NCBI RefSeq assembly: GCF_000143415.4
Contig: NW_003314263.1
Location: 3,420,451-3,484,450, forward strand
DNA from: Selaginella moellendorffii
Taxonomy: Eukaryota > Streptophyta > Lycopodiopsida > Selaginellales > Selaginellaceae
Length of the DNA: 64,000 nt
Reading direction: 5' to 3'
Shown piece by piece: positions 47,181-58,415 of this stretch; positions within the stretch are counted from its first letter, which is position 1; every line of letters starts with the position of its first letter. Below the pieces are notes generated by a model. That model made no database searches and was not told the DNA's origin. It saw nothing but the letters and a program-made list of their open reading frames with translations. The translations under genes and the position numbers were made by a program.

Positions 47181-50100
47181 TTGAGAAGGATGGAGAGGTT
47201 TCTTCTTCATTTTCGAGATCACCCACCTCTTTCATTCTCTCAGAGTACTGTTTCTGAAAGTTTTTTATGTCAGCATTTTGATCTTTGTCTTAGCTCTATT
47301 TCTTTAGACATTGTGATTTGCAATGACACTAGTATAGTTGCATGCTCGGAGTTTCTTCTTTCTAGTATGGGCGAGGGTGGACAATAATAAGATTTAAGGA
47401 ATTCTAAGTTGAAAGAGATTCGAGTTTTTGGATTTCTAGTCAAAGTGCTAAAATGTGCTCCAGCCAAAGTGAATGTGAAGCAAGAGTCAGTTGTTATCCT
47501 CTCGTCCTCTTTTAGTTCAAGTGGAGAAGTCATGCTCATGTCAGCACCAAATTCACCAGCTCCAGCTTCAGCTCTAGCTCTAGCTTCAGCTCCAGCTCTA
47601 GCTCTAGCTCTAGCTTCAGTTCCAGCTCCAGCTTCAGCAATATTCAAAGCCGTTAGCAATGCTTTCCAATTTTCGCGCCTCTCAATCAATGTGCACTTGT
47701 TTTTGTATAGGCTTGTGAGCGAGCTTCCATCCTCCTACAATGGCAATATTTTCTTCGAGTTACCACCTCTTGTCAGTAGCACAGGTTCCAAACAAAAGGG
47801 GATGGAAACCAAGCAGCATGTCCACAATTGGTGCAAGATCAAGACCACACACTTCCAACATCTTGAAGGCATAGTGTCTATAGTTCATTGTGGCGAGCAT
47901 TTAGATTGCGTGGATGAAGTATGCAATTGAGACTGCTGTGGAAATTCTATATTTTTCGAAGGGTCTGAAAGTCAATCCTCCAGCCTGTGACACCATTGCT
48001 TTTGGATTCAAGTATCGATTCTACAAAAATGTTCCTCTATGTCGTGCTATCTGCAAGGCCAAAATGTACTACTGTCTTCCACAAGATGAAGTGGCTGGAA
48101 AAGCTGCAGTGCATGTTGGCACACACATACATCCAATGCAGGAAGGGATACAAAGGAGTTCTCTCAACCGTTTCAAAGATGTTGTGCAAGAAGAGACTAT
48201 GAGAAACTCATCTACAACTCCGAAACATGTTTAGAAGACCATCCTCAAGGATTTTATCGCAAACACTTTACTCAATCTAGATAGCCAAAAAACTGAACTA
48301 AACGAGGCTAGCTTGCGGGACTTACTATAAGGAGTACAACTTGCTACTAGCCTAAGGAGGTACATCTGTTATATTTCATATGTTATAATAATATCTTTTT
48401 CTTACATTATATTGTTTAGGACAAAATCTTGGATGTGTGAATCTTGAGAGAGGAAGTTATAATCAAAAATTGACTCCATCCTTGAATTGAAACGGACCTG
48501 TCCATATGAGTTCATCCACGAAAGTTTATTTCTAGACTAAGTTGTGAATGAGTAAGAGTGCCCCTTATACGAGTTCATCCACGGAAGTTTATTTCTAGAT
48601 TAAGTTGTGAATGAGTAAGAGCGCCCCTTCGTCTTCAAAATGTCTACTATGGGCCCTGCCTCTGGTGTAGATCTTGTCTCCCGAATGAACATGTTTGGCT
48701 CTAATGATCTTGCAAATGCATGGGTACATTTTGACCATATAGAGTGCATATCAAGTTGAACAACTATGGGAGCTCATATGTATGATCTAGGGTAATTTTT
48801 ATTCTCATTATATTGAAATTGTTGTAATATTTGTGTCTTCATAGGCTACATTGTAACTTGACAATTGTGATAGCAAAGTTTAAAGTACAAAACAAGACAG
48901 CCCAGGAAATATGTTGGAAGTCCCTCTCCGATATTGTCTTAAAGCAGACTGGTAAGCCTGCAAACTTTTGCGGTTTCATGGCAGATGGGGCTGGGGCTAA
49001 TTGGAATGGTGTCCAGGCAGTATTTGGGAATGGTCAACCCCTAGAAGGTCGTGAGAGGACTTGTAAGTTCCATTGGGCTTAGAGCCTAAACCAACACTAC
49101 CCCTTATCAAGCTAGATTTCCAATTAACATTTAAGGAGTTGTGCAAACAATGGCAGATTGCACCTTCTAAAGAAGAGCATGAGGCAAAAACAAACGAGAT
49201 TCAAATGTGGTAGCATGAAGATGGCCATACAAACGTAAATTGTCTACCACAACTTGAGTCATGGTTAGGGTGGTGGGAAGTTAGGATGTTCCAGTGGGGA
49301 CATCACTCTTTTCAGGTTGGTTTCTATTTTTTCTTCTCATTTTATTACTTTTTAATATTGCTTTTTCTATTAGGATCAACCACTTGAGGACCTCGCATAT
49401 ACCCCAACTGTGAATCTTTCTGAAAGTAAGCACTGGAGTTGGCATTCCTCTGAGGCAGGGAAAGGGAAGATGAGTCTATATGAAGCTTGTCTATCATATT
49501 TAATATGGGCTATAGAGCAATCTTTAAAAGTACTAGCATTCGATGAAGAAAGATACATAGGAACAAGGCCTTCTATTAAGATGTTACATGATAGGATGAA
49601 GAGAAAATTAATTCCACCCGCCCGAACAATGGCAATTGCAGTTAAGGAAGTGGTCCGTGGCACATCTATGGAGTACACTCCTCGAGCTTCTATTGGTGAT
49701 ATGAAGACTGTCTATTCAAAGTGTCATTTTTCCTTTGTTGGTGAAGATGTTGGTACGGACCTTGGAGCACAAAGTTCTCATAGGCTTGATATCGAGTACC
49801 ATTCTGCTCCAAGACACTGCTATTGAACCGAGCCACCTCAAGTGGCTGATGAAGAAAGTGCATCACAACATGTCGAAATTGCTTACTGTAGCGTGGAGCC
49901 GAAAAAATGGGCAATCCATCAAGTGTCAGCAAAATTGAATGTAAAGTGTGTGGGGATGCTTCCGAGGGGCCTGGATTCATGGTGACAAATCTACTTCTGT
50001 TCTAGCCCTATGTTTCTATGGGGAATGAAAACAAACAGGATTTTCGAGATGGTGCTGGCTGTATTGTTGCAACACCGATGCCAACCATACGAAGCGGTTT

Positions 50101-50632
50101 GAAGACACTATAGTGACTAAACCTAATGCAATACCTAAAGAATGGCCGGTTGCTAATAGGGTCGCGCTCATCTTGGATGAGATTGAAAACCTTGAAAACT
50201 CTGGTTTCAATCTTGAGAGGAGAGTTGAAGATATAAGTGACAGAACTAGGACTATTCCTACAGAGATGCACAAGAGTCTAGCAAGATAAGGTAAGGTAGT
50301 TAAATTTATTGGTACCGTCTCCAAGCAGAAGCAGGGTAAAATAAGCTTAGCTCAAACACTTGAGTGTGAGATTCTCTCCACAAAGTATATCATTGCGCTT
50401 GCAAAGAAGTACATAGTCAAAACAAAAGGTGGAAAGTACACAATTGCCAATCAAGACTTTCCTTCCTACACATGTCCAAACTTTATGAAGCGCAAGGAAC
50501 ATGGGAAGGCATATGCTCTTTGCAAGCATATGTACTACATCTTCATCAACATCTTGCACTAGGATTCTAAAGTGGATATTCATATACACCAAGTAAGCCT
50601 TATTATTGCTGAGCTCTAGAAAACATTTGGAG
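47181..50632 (+). pseudogene. MULE-like transposase relic (FLYWCH/FAR1-like, DDE-like and SWIM-like parts)
   Basis: An N-terminal part with Ala/Pro/Ser repeats (about 47550-47640) is followed by FGFKYRFYKNVP...CKAKMYYCL...AAVHVGTHIHP (47990-48140), a C..C..H..H arrangement typical of FLYWCH/FAR1-type DNA-binding domains. The core follows: GSNDLANAWVHFDH...TTMGAHMYD (about 48690-48790), then across an intron GFMADGAGANWNGVQAVFG and ERTCKFHWA (48970-49080), then LESWLGWWEVRMFQWG (about 49250-49310). A long exon covers about 49375-49826. Further on, IECKVCG...FRDG is frameshifted, and the end has a SWIM-like YTCPNF...ALCKHMYYIF (about 50465-50560). Several in-frame stops (e.g. after HWA, where CAG is expected) and frameshifts make it inactive. 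The order binding domain-DDE-SWIM is that of Mutator-like transposases. No terminal inverted repeats were identified. Confidence 0.65.
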
Positions 50633-50639
50633 CTAACTA

Positions 50640-51716
50640 GGTTTCTCCAACACTATCGATATTTATTCTCTATTAATAATATAAACTTATTATACTTTAT
50701 ATAATTAATAACAAAGTGTTTTTTCATTTCACTTTTCATTTTTTATACTTTCAAATGTTCTTTTCACAATACTGCCATAGTACTTGTGTGTCTCCATTTC
50801 TATCTTTACTATCTCAAAAAAGAAATCATGGTAGTCTTTCGGGTGTGTGATGTTGCAGTGTGTCGTAAAAGCATATATACCATCATACTAATCATCGCCA
50901 TTGCTTCCACCAGATGCTAGAAAATATATAAGGCATTTTTTGAAAGTGGCAAAATTGCACTTTTCTAAAACAAGTAAGAAGGCATTTTTTTTCACCCAAT
51001 TTTTTGCACCTACTATCATTACATTTATCTCTAACTCATGATCACTATTGTCACTATCCTCTCTTTCATTCTTTTATGTGGTTTAATTATGCTGTGCAAT
51101 GGGATAGTTATTGCATCTCCTACCTCTTGAACCCTAGGAAGAAAGATTGTGAGAGTTAAAATTACCAACACTAGAACCCATAAACATTTGTGTGTATTTC
51201 CCTTTTTTCAAATGAGAGTGTGAATGAACATTTAAAAATTCTAAACAGTATGCTATGACAAACCCCTCAAGAATGTATTCTAGAAAGAACCAAGTCTTTC
51301 TTTTATATGCAATAAGCTTACATCAATGGTTATTTTTTTCCTTTCAAATGGTTATATGGCTTTCTATAGAATCTTATTTCAAATTTAATAACTTTTTAAT
51401 TCTAACAAACTTAACATTTACTAGCCAGAAAGCACATAGTACAAATTTAAAAAAGTGACAAGAATACTCTTTTTGCAAACATTTTATTTTATATTCTAAC
51501 AAATGTCCCTATCATTGCTTGTAGTAAATATTTAAATTTTTAGAACAAAAAGTGTCCTTTAGAATATTTTTATCTATATAATATATAGAGAGTTATGAAA
51601 TTATTAAGTCCGCCATAACCTTAAAATTTTAAAGTTTATAATGTTTATACTAAATTGCAATTAAAAATTGAGCTCAACTTATGAACTTAACTCTTCAGCT
51701 TGTGAGCTCAAGTATG
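50640..51716. other. AT-rich stretch without genes
   Basis: No protein-like ORF, no repeat and no inverted termini that pair visibly with 41600-42100. Confidence 0.5.
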
Positions 51717-51816
51717 NNNNNNNNNNNNNNNNNNNNNNNNNNNNNNNNNNNNNNNNNNNNNNNNNNNNNNNNNNNNNNNNNNNNNNNNNNNNNNNNNNNN
51801 NNNNNNNNNNNNNNNN
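51717..51816. other. Assembly gap of 100 N
   Basis: Exactly 100 undetermined bases. It cuts the MCM3-like locus, so missing exons may lie in it. ORFs spanning it are artefacts. Confidence 0.99.
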
Positions 51817-52560
51817 TGTACGATTCGACTTATTGTTTATTGTTCTTGATCAATTGGATGCAGATACTGATACTGACCGCAAAATTTCTGAGCATGTGCT
51901 GCGAATGCACTGTTTTCAAGCACCCAGCGAAGATGGAGGTAAATAGCGAGCCTAGTATGTTTTTGAATGGTGACAATGGCTTTTGAAATGTCGAGAACAA
52001 TGAACAGGAATTAGGAACTATGATGTTTGTGATGTTTGTGTAATCGTTTCTTGCACGGGGCAAACAAGAACTTCGCGCGAAATGTCTACAAATAACGATA
52101 AGTTTTTTAAAAAGTTCATAAATCATGCCAAGAGTAGCAACGAACCAAAGCTAAGTGAATGAAGAGGTAAGTTTCTCCCTCGTGCGTCGTTGGCACTTTG
52201 ATTCCAATGCTTTGCAGGCATCAACCAAAATCATCAAGGCTTACGCAATTATGGGAAGTCGTAGTTCTGATGTACATAAATAACTGGGCTCACTCTCTCA
52301 TGTTTTCTCCCACAGTCAGGAGGCACTTTGCCAATCACCCTCGAGACCATGATACGTCTTTCAACCACACACGCAAAGCTCAAGGCAAGTACGGTGTTTC
52401 TTCCTCAGGAATGACATGATAACTTCATGTCTCTCTTTTTACAGGTGCTGAAGGAGGACGTGAAAGCAGCTCTAATAGTAATGAGATTTGCTACATATGA
52501 CGAAGAGCTAAACGAGAGAAGGAAAAGAAAAAAAATAAAAAACAGGATGCGGAACAGGAT
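51817..52560 (+). pseudogene. MCM3: MCM3-like replicative helicase, partial (3' exons)
   Basis: Directly after the gap, [20 protein letters not shown] followed by ISEHVLRMH matches the end of the MCM AAA+ core in plant MCM3, and the exon closes at a GTAAAT donor (51939). Further exons follow: 52218-about 52273 (STKIIKAYAIMGSRS), 52316-52384 (SGGTLPIT then LETMIRLSTTHAKLK) and 52445 onward (VLKEDVKAALIVMRFATYDEEL), which is the helical/winged-helix part. Between the second and third exon motifs three residues of the usual TARTLET are missing, including the conserved arginine region. The exons for the intervening helical part are also missing or unrecognisable. The last intron has a GC donor (GCAAGT) and is 60 nt. 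MCM3 belongs to the MCM2-7 helicase of DNA replication. The copy looks decayed, but the 5' part is hidden by the gap. Confidence 0.7.
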
Positions 52561-52714
52561 ATTGTGGTGCTGGTCTTGTGCTTTTATTTGCGTGAAAGGA
52601 CAGTGGGGTTATTGCTCGAAAAGAAAAGTCTTCTCGGGGATTTGTCGATTGGCAACTCAAACAAAGAATAAAGAATAAAGAACCAGACTACAATTTTGTT
52701 TAGCACAAAATGCA

Positions 52715-52786
52715 TGTGGCTGCTGGGATTCGAGCCCAGGTCTCCACGGCCACAACGTGGAATTCTCACCACTAAACTACAGCCAC
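52715..52786 (-). tRNA. trnH-GUG: tRNA-His (anticodon GUG)
   Basis: The 72-nt reverse complement folds as a full cloverleaf. The acceptor is GTGGCTG/CAGCCAC with discriminator A, the A box TTTAGTGGTGAGA, the anticodon stem CCACG/CGTGG around loop TTGTGGC, and the B-box region GGCTCGAATCC. TTTT occurs 5 nt after the 3' end as a Pol III terminator. No intron. Histidine tRNA receives its extra G-1 after transcription in eukaryotes. Two degenerate relatives lie at 260-328 and 54253-54322. Confidence 0.95.
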
Positions 52787-53364
52787 ATTACTTGTTAAGT
52801 GGGTAAATAATTCCACTAGATTTATATTTATTTCCTGAGAAAAAAATTGATCTCCTTGCGTGAGAATGGTGCCGGATTGTCAGCACAATCTCATCTTTTG
52901 TGGTCGATTGGACTGGAGATGTTGTCCTAGTTTGAGATTGGTTCTGGAAACGAACACGAAGAACGTCAAGGAGAAATAAGCAAGAACCTTTCAGACGAAA
53001 CATGGCATGAACTTCATGGTCCCATCTTAGAGAACAGTGACATCTTGGACGCTTTGTGGAGCATCTGTAGTGTCAACTGGGAAAAGATGAGAGGAGTTCA
53101 GCATTGATAATAGTACTCCTAGATGTGAATGAAATGAGCCTTGTTATTGGAGGCTCCTCGGCTGTGCCACCATTACTTCTACACTGTTTCCATCTGCAAA
53201 TAAAGATCAACATGAGCCCGCAAAGGCAAAGGATTGATCGAACATACCTCTCTGTACCCGGGCGTGCAACTGTTGCCTTCTTGAGCTATGGCGGACTTGC
53301 GGTAAGTGTTCTGGAGAAATACTTCTTACATTTTCTTGACTCAAGTCTCTTCCATGTAAATCAA

Positions 53365-54186
53365 ATGCTCTTTTCCTGGACAACAAGATGGTGGTCCAAA
53401 GATACAATTGCGGTGGTGACTGGGAGCAACAAGGGGCTCGGATTTGCCATTGTTCAAGGCCTGGCACTCAAGGGAGTGACTACAATCCTGACATCCAGAG
53501 ACGAGCAAAGGGGATTGGCGGCTCTAAATTCTCTCAAGAAGGATCAAAAGATCAATCCGGAAACGCTTCACTTCCATGTCTTGGACGTGAGAAGCCCGTC
53601 ATCCATCCAAAACTTTGGCAATGTGAGTTCAGCAATAAGCCGAATGGATGTAAGTCTCTTCTGGATTTAGCTATAAACTCTCGGTGCTTAACAGGCTCTT
53701 CGAAACCAAGCCGTGGTACATAAGATTTCTAACATTGACAAGCTCTCAGTCGAAACTTTGGACGAAGTGGCAGAGGAGTTCATCGAGGACGTGGAGCATG
53801 GCCAACTTAGAGAAAAAGGGTGGTCTGGGATCTTTGGAGCATACGACTATTGCGTATCTAAACTCCTTATCAATGCTTACTCAAGAGCGATGGCATGGAA
53901 TCTCCCCAAACAAGGTCGTAAAATCTTTGTGAATTGCATGTGTCCAGGGCTGACGAGCACTGATATGTTGAGGAATAATGGTCATTCGCCTCAAGCCGGG
54001 GCTGAAACAGCTATTTGGCTGGCATTTACAACAGGGAGGTTTTTCTCCAACAAACAAGATGTTGGTTTTGATCACATCCCACTCTACTTGGAGAAAGGTA
54101 CTTCTTCAGTGCTTCTGGATGAGTTCAATGAATGTAGCAGAACAGCCATGCCTCCGTTGCATCCAGTGTTTCTCGAAATGTATTAA
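53365..54186 (+). pseudogene. Short-chain dehydrogenase/reductase lacking its central region
   Basis: It belongs to the plant carbonyl reductase/salutaridine-neomenthol reductase-like SDR group. ATG 53365 is chosen because MLFSWTTRWWSKDTIAVVTG resembles the family start (WW-S-K-T-AVVTG). Longer upstream in-frame sequence looks non-coding. Exon 1 (53365-53649) holds the NADP-binding TGSNKGLG (53419-53442) and the SRDEQRG and DVRS motifs. A 45-nt GT-AG intron (53650-53694) follows. Exon 2 (53695-54186) holds the Y-x3-K active-site pair (YCVSK, 53848-53862), CPGLTSTDM, and the C-terminus shared with the opening of the window. Absent is the whole middle, about 90-100 residues with NNAG and the catalytic serine (N-V-S-S), so a reductase is not expected. 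The frame is kept across the junction, which suggests loss of a complete exon. It also has an 18-nt in-frame deletion after WLA. Confidence 0.8.
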
Positions 54187-54710
54187 TTCGACTGAAGCAT
54201 GAAAATAAAGTCAAACTAAAACTTCAACAAGCTTACCAAAAAAGAATGCAATTGTGGCTACTGGGATTCAAGCCCAGGTCTCCACAGCCACAACATGGAA
54301 TCTCACCACTAACTACAGCCACATTACATTACAAAGGACTCCTTTGACCGTTCAGTTGATGAAGTCAATTCAAACATGATATGCATGCTTGAATGGTTGA
54401 GCTTGGATCAATGGCCCTGGAGCAGCTCGAAACCACATGATAAGTAGGGCAAGGGCTCTATCATTGCCCACAGAATCTTGTGCTTGTGAGGTTGCAAGGA
54501 GCAGGCATAGGGTTGAGTGGGTAACTTGGGGGACCATCTCTCTCCATTTTTGTAACACTCCTTGAAGTGTGGGAATATGAGAGTGAGTTTATACTTTATT
54601 GGTGGATTTGAATTTTCTTATCTGAAGTGTATGGAAATGTGAGGATGTATAAGAGAATGACCACCCAAACAAGGGTAAACTCAATTCTGTTGACAATATT
54701 GGATCATGAT
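54009..54710 (+). repeat. Copy 2 of the SDR 3'-end duplication
   Basis: Collinear with 1-740. Differs by the indel after the WLA codons and by small indels in the 3' flank. Confidence 0.8.
54253..54322 (-). pseudogene. tRNA-His(GUG)-derived pseudogene
   Basis: 70 nt against 72 in the intact gene 1.5 kb upstream. GTG anticodon and T arm kept (GGGCTTGAATCCC), two bases lost in the D and anticodon-stem region, wobble pairs in the anticodon stem. Confidence 0.75.
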
Positions 54711-55049
54711 TATATAAAAGTTTTATGGTGAAACATTTATGAAACTTTGTACCTGGTGACATATGCATACTAAAGAGACGATAAATAACTATCTTAATTT
54801 GAATGTTAAAAATTTATGTACTTTGCAATCATCATTTTGAAGGTCTAAATGAATTATTCCACCAAACCATCTATTTGTGAATGATAAACATTAGTGAAAG
54901 TGTAATGTATTCTCAACCAAGATGTTAAAATGTGAAATGCCTCAATTATAAATAAAAGACTATTATTTAACAAAATCTATTCTGTTAAAGAATATTGGAA
55001 CATCACTCGATTGAGGAGGAAGTATTTAATAGTAGTTGCAGATGCACTA

Positions 55050-56300
55050 ATAAGAGCACTAATTTCCACCAATAAGTTTAAGTAGTCAAAGAGATAATGA
55101 CATACTCATTCTCAATAGTCAACCATGGAAAATACCCCATTAAATCTAACATTACCAACTCATATAAATAGGAAATTGTAATTAACTCCAATTGTCTTTC
55201 TACAATATGAGGGGGAAACTTGGCACATCTACATATATATTGAATAACATCATGTCACATCTTTGGCCAATAAAAAAACTTATACAGCTTCTTAGTAATA
55301 CGACAATACTATATATACCCATCTAAAATATGAAAGTCATGGTAAGTGTAGAGAAAGAGTGGAAGTAAAACTAAAGGCACCACTAGCCATAAATGATTAT
55401 CATAATTAGTCCTCATAAAATAAAAAAGTTCGTCCTCAAGATGAATATTAAGAATATAAATGGCAAGTCATTAGTATTTAATATAGGATTCTCAAACCCA
55501 TCACAAAGCTCTTAGATCCACGACTCAAGTTTTTGAGTCTTATGAGCTTTGTCAAGAGAAGATAAATTTTGTGCCACACCTTGTGGACACTAAACATTAA
55601 GTATAATAATCGATAGCACAAAATCCTCATCTAGAAAATCCATGGATGCTAGAATAATAATCTTATAAAAAACAAGTGAACAAAGTGAAGAAGAGAGAGG
55701 AACTTAAGAAAGAGCATTAACATTAGTTATATAACTCCCTAAATGATGAACAATCTCAATATATATTTGAAATTTTAGAGTTCACCGAACAATAAAACTA
55801 ACCAAGTTCTTGTACTTCAATAATAATGCAATTATAACATAATCACTTTTTAATAATATATAAGAACTATGTAAATATACATGAAACTTTTTGAAATGCC
55901 AAACTATTGCTAAACACTCCTATGTTGTGGAGTGGTTCATCTGTACTAATTATAATGCAATATTGATATATGCAATAGGATAATGCTAACTAAACACACT
56001 CATACTTTTCTACATCAATACACCACAAGACTAATATCAGAAGCATCTATATGCAAAATAAAAGGTCAAGTGTAGTCTAGATACACCAAAATTGAAGGAG
56101 TTATCAACAACTCTTTAAGATTTATAAATGCTAATTCCTAGTTCTTAAACTAAATGAAAGATGATATTAATGACTTTAACAATCAGTACAATTAAAAAGA
56201 TGATCAACAAAATAATCAAGACTTTGCATTTTGCCCAAAAAGCGTTATATATCATTCACACACTTCAGAGTATGGAATTTCATAACAACCCATAAGTTGA
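55050..56300 (-). mobile_element. Heavily decayed Ty3/Gypsy pol (RT end, RNase H, integrase), minus strand
   Basis: Read from right to left, the translation shows in order LFGQNAKSL (RT end), PFILHIDASDISL (RNase H DAS motif, about 56060), QKVSCIF, and much later KKLYKFFYWPKM with CRCAKFPP (integrase zinc-binding part, about 55260) and LDLMGYFPWL (start of the integrase core). Stops are frequent in all frames. It explains most of a stretch with no ORFs. A collinear fragment lies at 740-1060 in plus orientation. Confidence 0.55.
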
Positions 56301-56309
56301 GGATTGACA

Positions 56310-58415
56310 ACCCGCCATTGTCCTAATAAAAGTTGAATGGGGAAATTAGGGAAGATAAAATGACATATGCCTTTCATGACTTGATTGGAGGCACCTTGAG
56401 GGTGTATATGGATAATCTGTGCACAACCTCTGACTCCTTTGAGGACCACCTTGTGCACTTGGAGCAGATCTTCACTCGCTACCGACAACATAGGTTTTCA
56501 TTGAACTCGGCAAAGTGTAAATTCGGGGTGATTGAAGGCCAGTTGCTAGGCTTTGATGTCTCGCAGGATGGGATCAAGCCCCAGGTAGCCAAGGCTCAGG
56601 AGATTCTGGATCGGAACCCACCAACCAACATGAAGCAACTTCACAGCTTCCTTGGGCAAATGGGTTTCTTTCGCCGTTTCCTCCACAAATATGCCGCACA
56701 TCTGGGGTGAGTCCCAGCAACAAGCCTTTGAATCACCTCCACACAGCCCCGGTACTCCAACCACCAAAGCGACAACTTCCTTTCGACATTTACATCACAA
56801 CGAGTATAGAGGCTTTTGGAGTATGCCTTTGCCAATGTTCACAGCCTGGCAAGGCACCACATGCAACATACTATGCCTCACATTCATTCAAGGAGACTGA
56901 GAAGAAGTACGTGGATGCAGAAAAAGAAGCGGTGGCTATTATTTACACCTTAGAGCGATTTCGTCACTTTCTTGCTGGAGCTTATATCCATTTCCATGTC
57001 TATTTTAATGTGCTGACCTTTCTTTTACAATGAATAGTTCACAGTCCTCATACTTTATTTTGGATTGTGACCATCCAAGAGTTCCAGCCAACTTTTCACA
57101 TGGGGCAAAAGCATGTGATGGATCCGAGCAAGTTCCTGGTTGCTAAAGCTACTTCCTTTGTGGTCCTAGCAGCATTATAGGACATTGCAGTGTACTTGTG
57201 ATTTAGGTCAGTTCCCAGCAGATTCCTCACCAGTGCAACAAAAGGCATTGGAGATCTGAGCATAGGGGTTTTGCCTTCTTGACAGACACCTTTACAGGAG
57301 GACTTCTCAAGAAGTTTTGTTGTGGTGTGTAGGGGAACACAAGGTCCCTGAGCTCCTTCATGCTTTCCACTCTTATGTGGGGCACATCTCAGGACAGGTC
57401 ACAGCACAGCTCCTCTTGCACCATAGCTACTTTTGGCCTCGGATTCACCAGGACAGCTTGGCCTATGCAAAGGCGTGTGAGCAGTGCCAACAATTCAACC
57501 CCCAGAGCCATGTTCCACGTCTTCCTTTCCAGCTCATCACTTCTCCAGGTCCCTTTTTCCAGTGGGGACTTGACTTCATCGGCCCGATCAACCCACCGAG
57601 CTCAAAAGGACAACGATACATCATCGTGGAGACAGACTATTTCATGAAATGGGTTGACACTACCCCTCTGCAATAGGCAAATCAATGGTCTATAGCAAAG
57701 TTTGTCTACGAGTACATTATTTGTCAATTCGGAGTTCTTGCCGTTTTGATTTCTGATTGTGGCAGCAGCTTCCTTGGACAAATGATGCAGCATCTTCTCC
57801 AACGGATGCAGGTCAAGCACGTGAAGAGCAGTAGCTATTATCTTGAGTGCAATGGCCAAGTGAAGTCCAGCAACAAGATATTGAAAACAGTCATCTCAAA
57901 GCTTATGGGGGATCACCCAAGGCATTGGCATAAACACTTAGTTATGGCATTGTGGGCCTTTCAGACGTCATTCAAGACATCCATCTCCGTAACACCATTC
58001 TCCCTTGTCTATGGCACCGAGGCCGTGCTTCCAGTGGAGATCCAAGTGCCATCACTCTCACTTTCACTTCGATATGCAGTAGCGGTGTAGCTTAGCAATG
58101 AGGACAAGCTTCATGCACGTGACTTGAAGGTTCTTGCCTTGGAAGAACAGCGACAATCCATGACTGAACATCTCCTTCGAGGCAAGAAGAAGATCAAATC
58201 CGGCATTGATCACTAGCGATCTGCCGAACCATTCGAGGATGGTGATCTTGTTCTACTCAAGGAGTTTATGCCACCATCGAAGTTCTCCCCTTGCTGGACT
58301 AGCCCTTATTCTGTCTAGCGACACATCAGAGGTGGAGCATATGTGCTAGTTGATGCTAATGGACATGAGCTCCCACATGCTCACAACCACTCTCACTTCA
58401 AATGCTTCACCTGGT
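56310..58415 (+). mobile_element. Ty3/Gypsy pol relic: RT, RNase H, integrase
   Basis: The RT starts abruptly in the palm: FHDLIGG-TLRVYMDN (56370-56415), then LNSAKCKFGV, LGFDVSQDGIK, LHSFLGQMGFFRRF. The usual YxDD/FxDD reads YMDN, so the second catalytic Asp is lost. RNase H follows (FDIYITTSIEAFGVCLCQ, 56780-56840; YVDAEKEAVAIIY). The integrase has an H..H..C..C finger (HSYVGH...CEQCQQF, 57370-57490), the first core Asp in WGLDFIGP (57565-57590) and the second in ISDCGSSF (57745-57770). At the third acidic position NGQVK replaces NGQxE. A chromodomain-like or tether tail FEDGDLVLLKE and SHFKCF ends near 58415. The 5' half (gag, protease, RT fingers) is missing. Confidence 0.85.

Noticed and set aside
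51668-51986. ORFs crossing the N run
   Set aside because: The frame across 100 unknown bases is arbitrary. Only the part right of the gap shows MCM similarity.
53104-53364. N-terminal extension of the SDR ORF
   Set aside because: Starts with a non-ATG codon, has no SDR similarity, and includes a GTAAGT donor-like site at about 53299. Probably leader or intron sequence.
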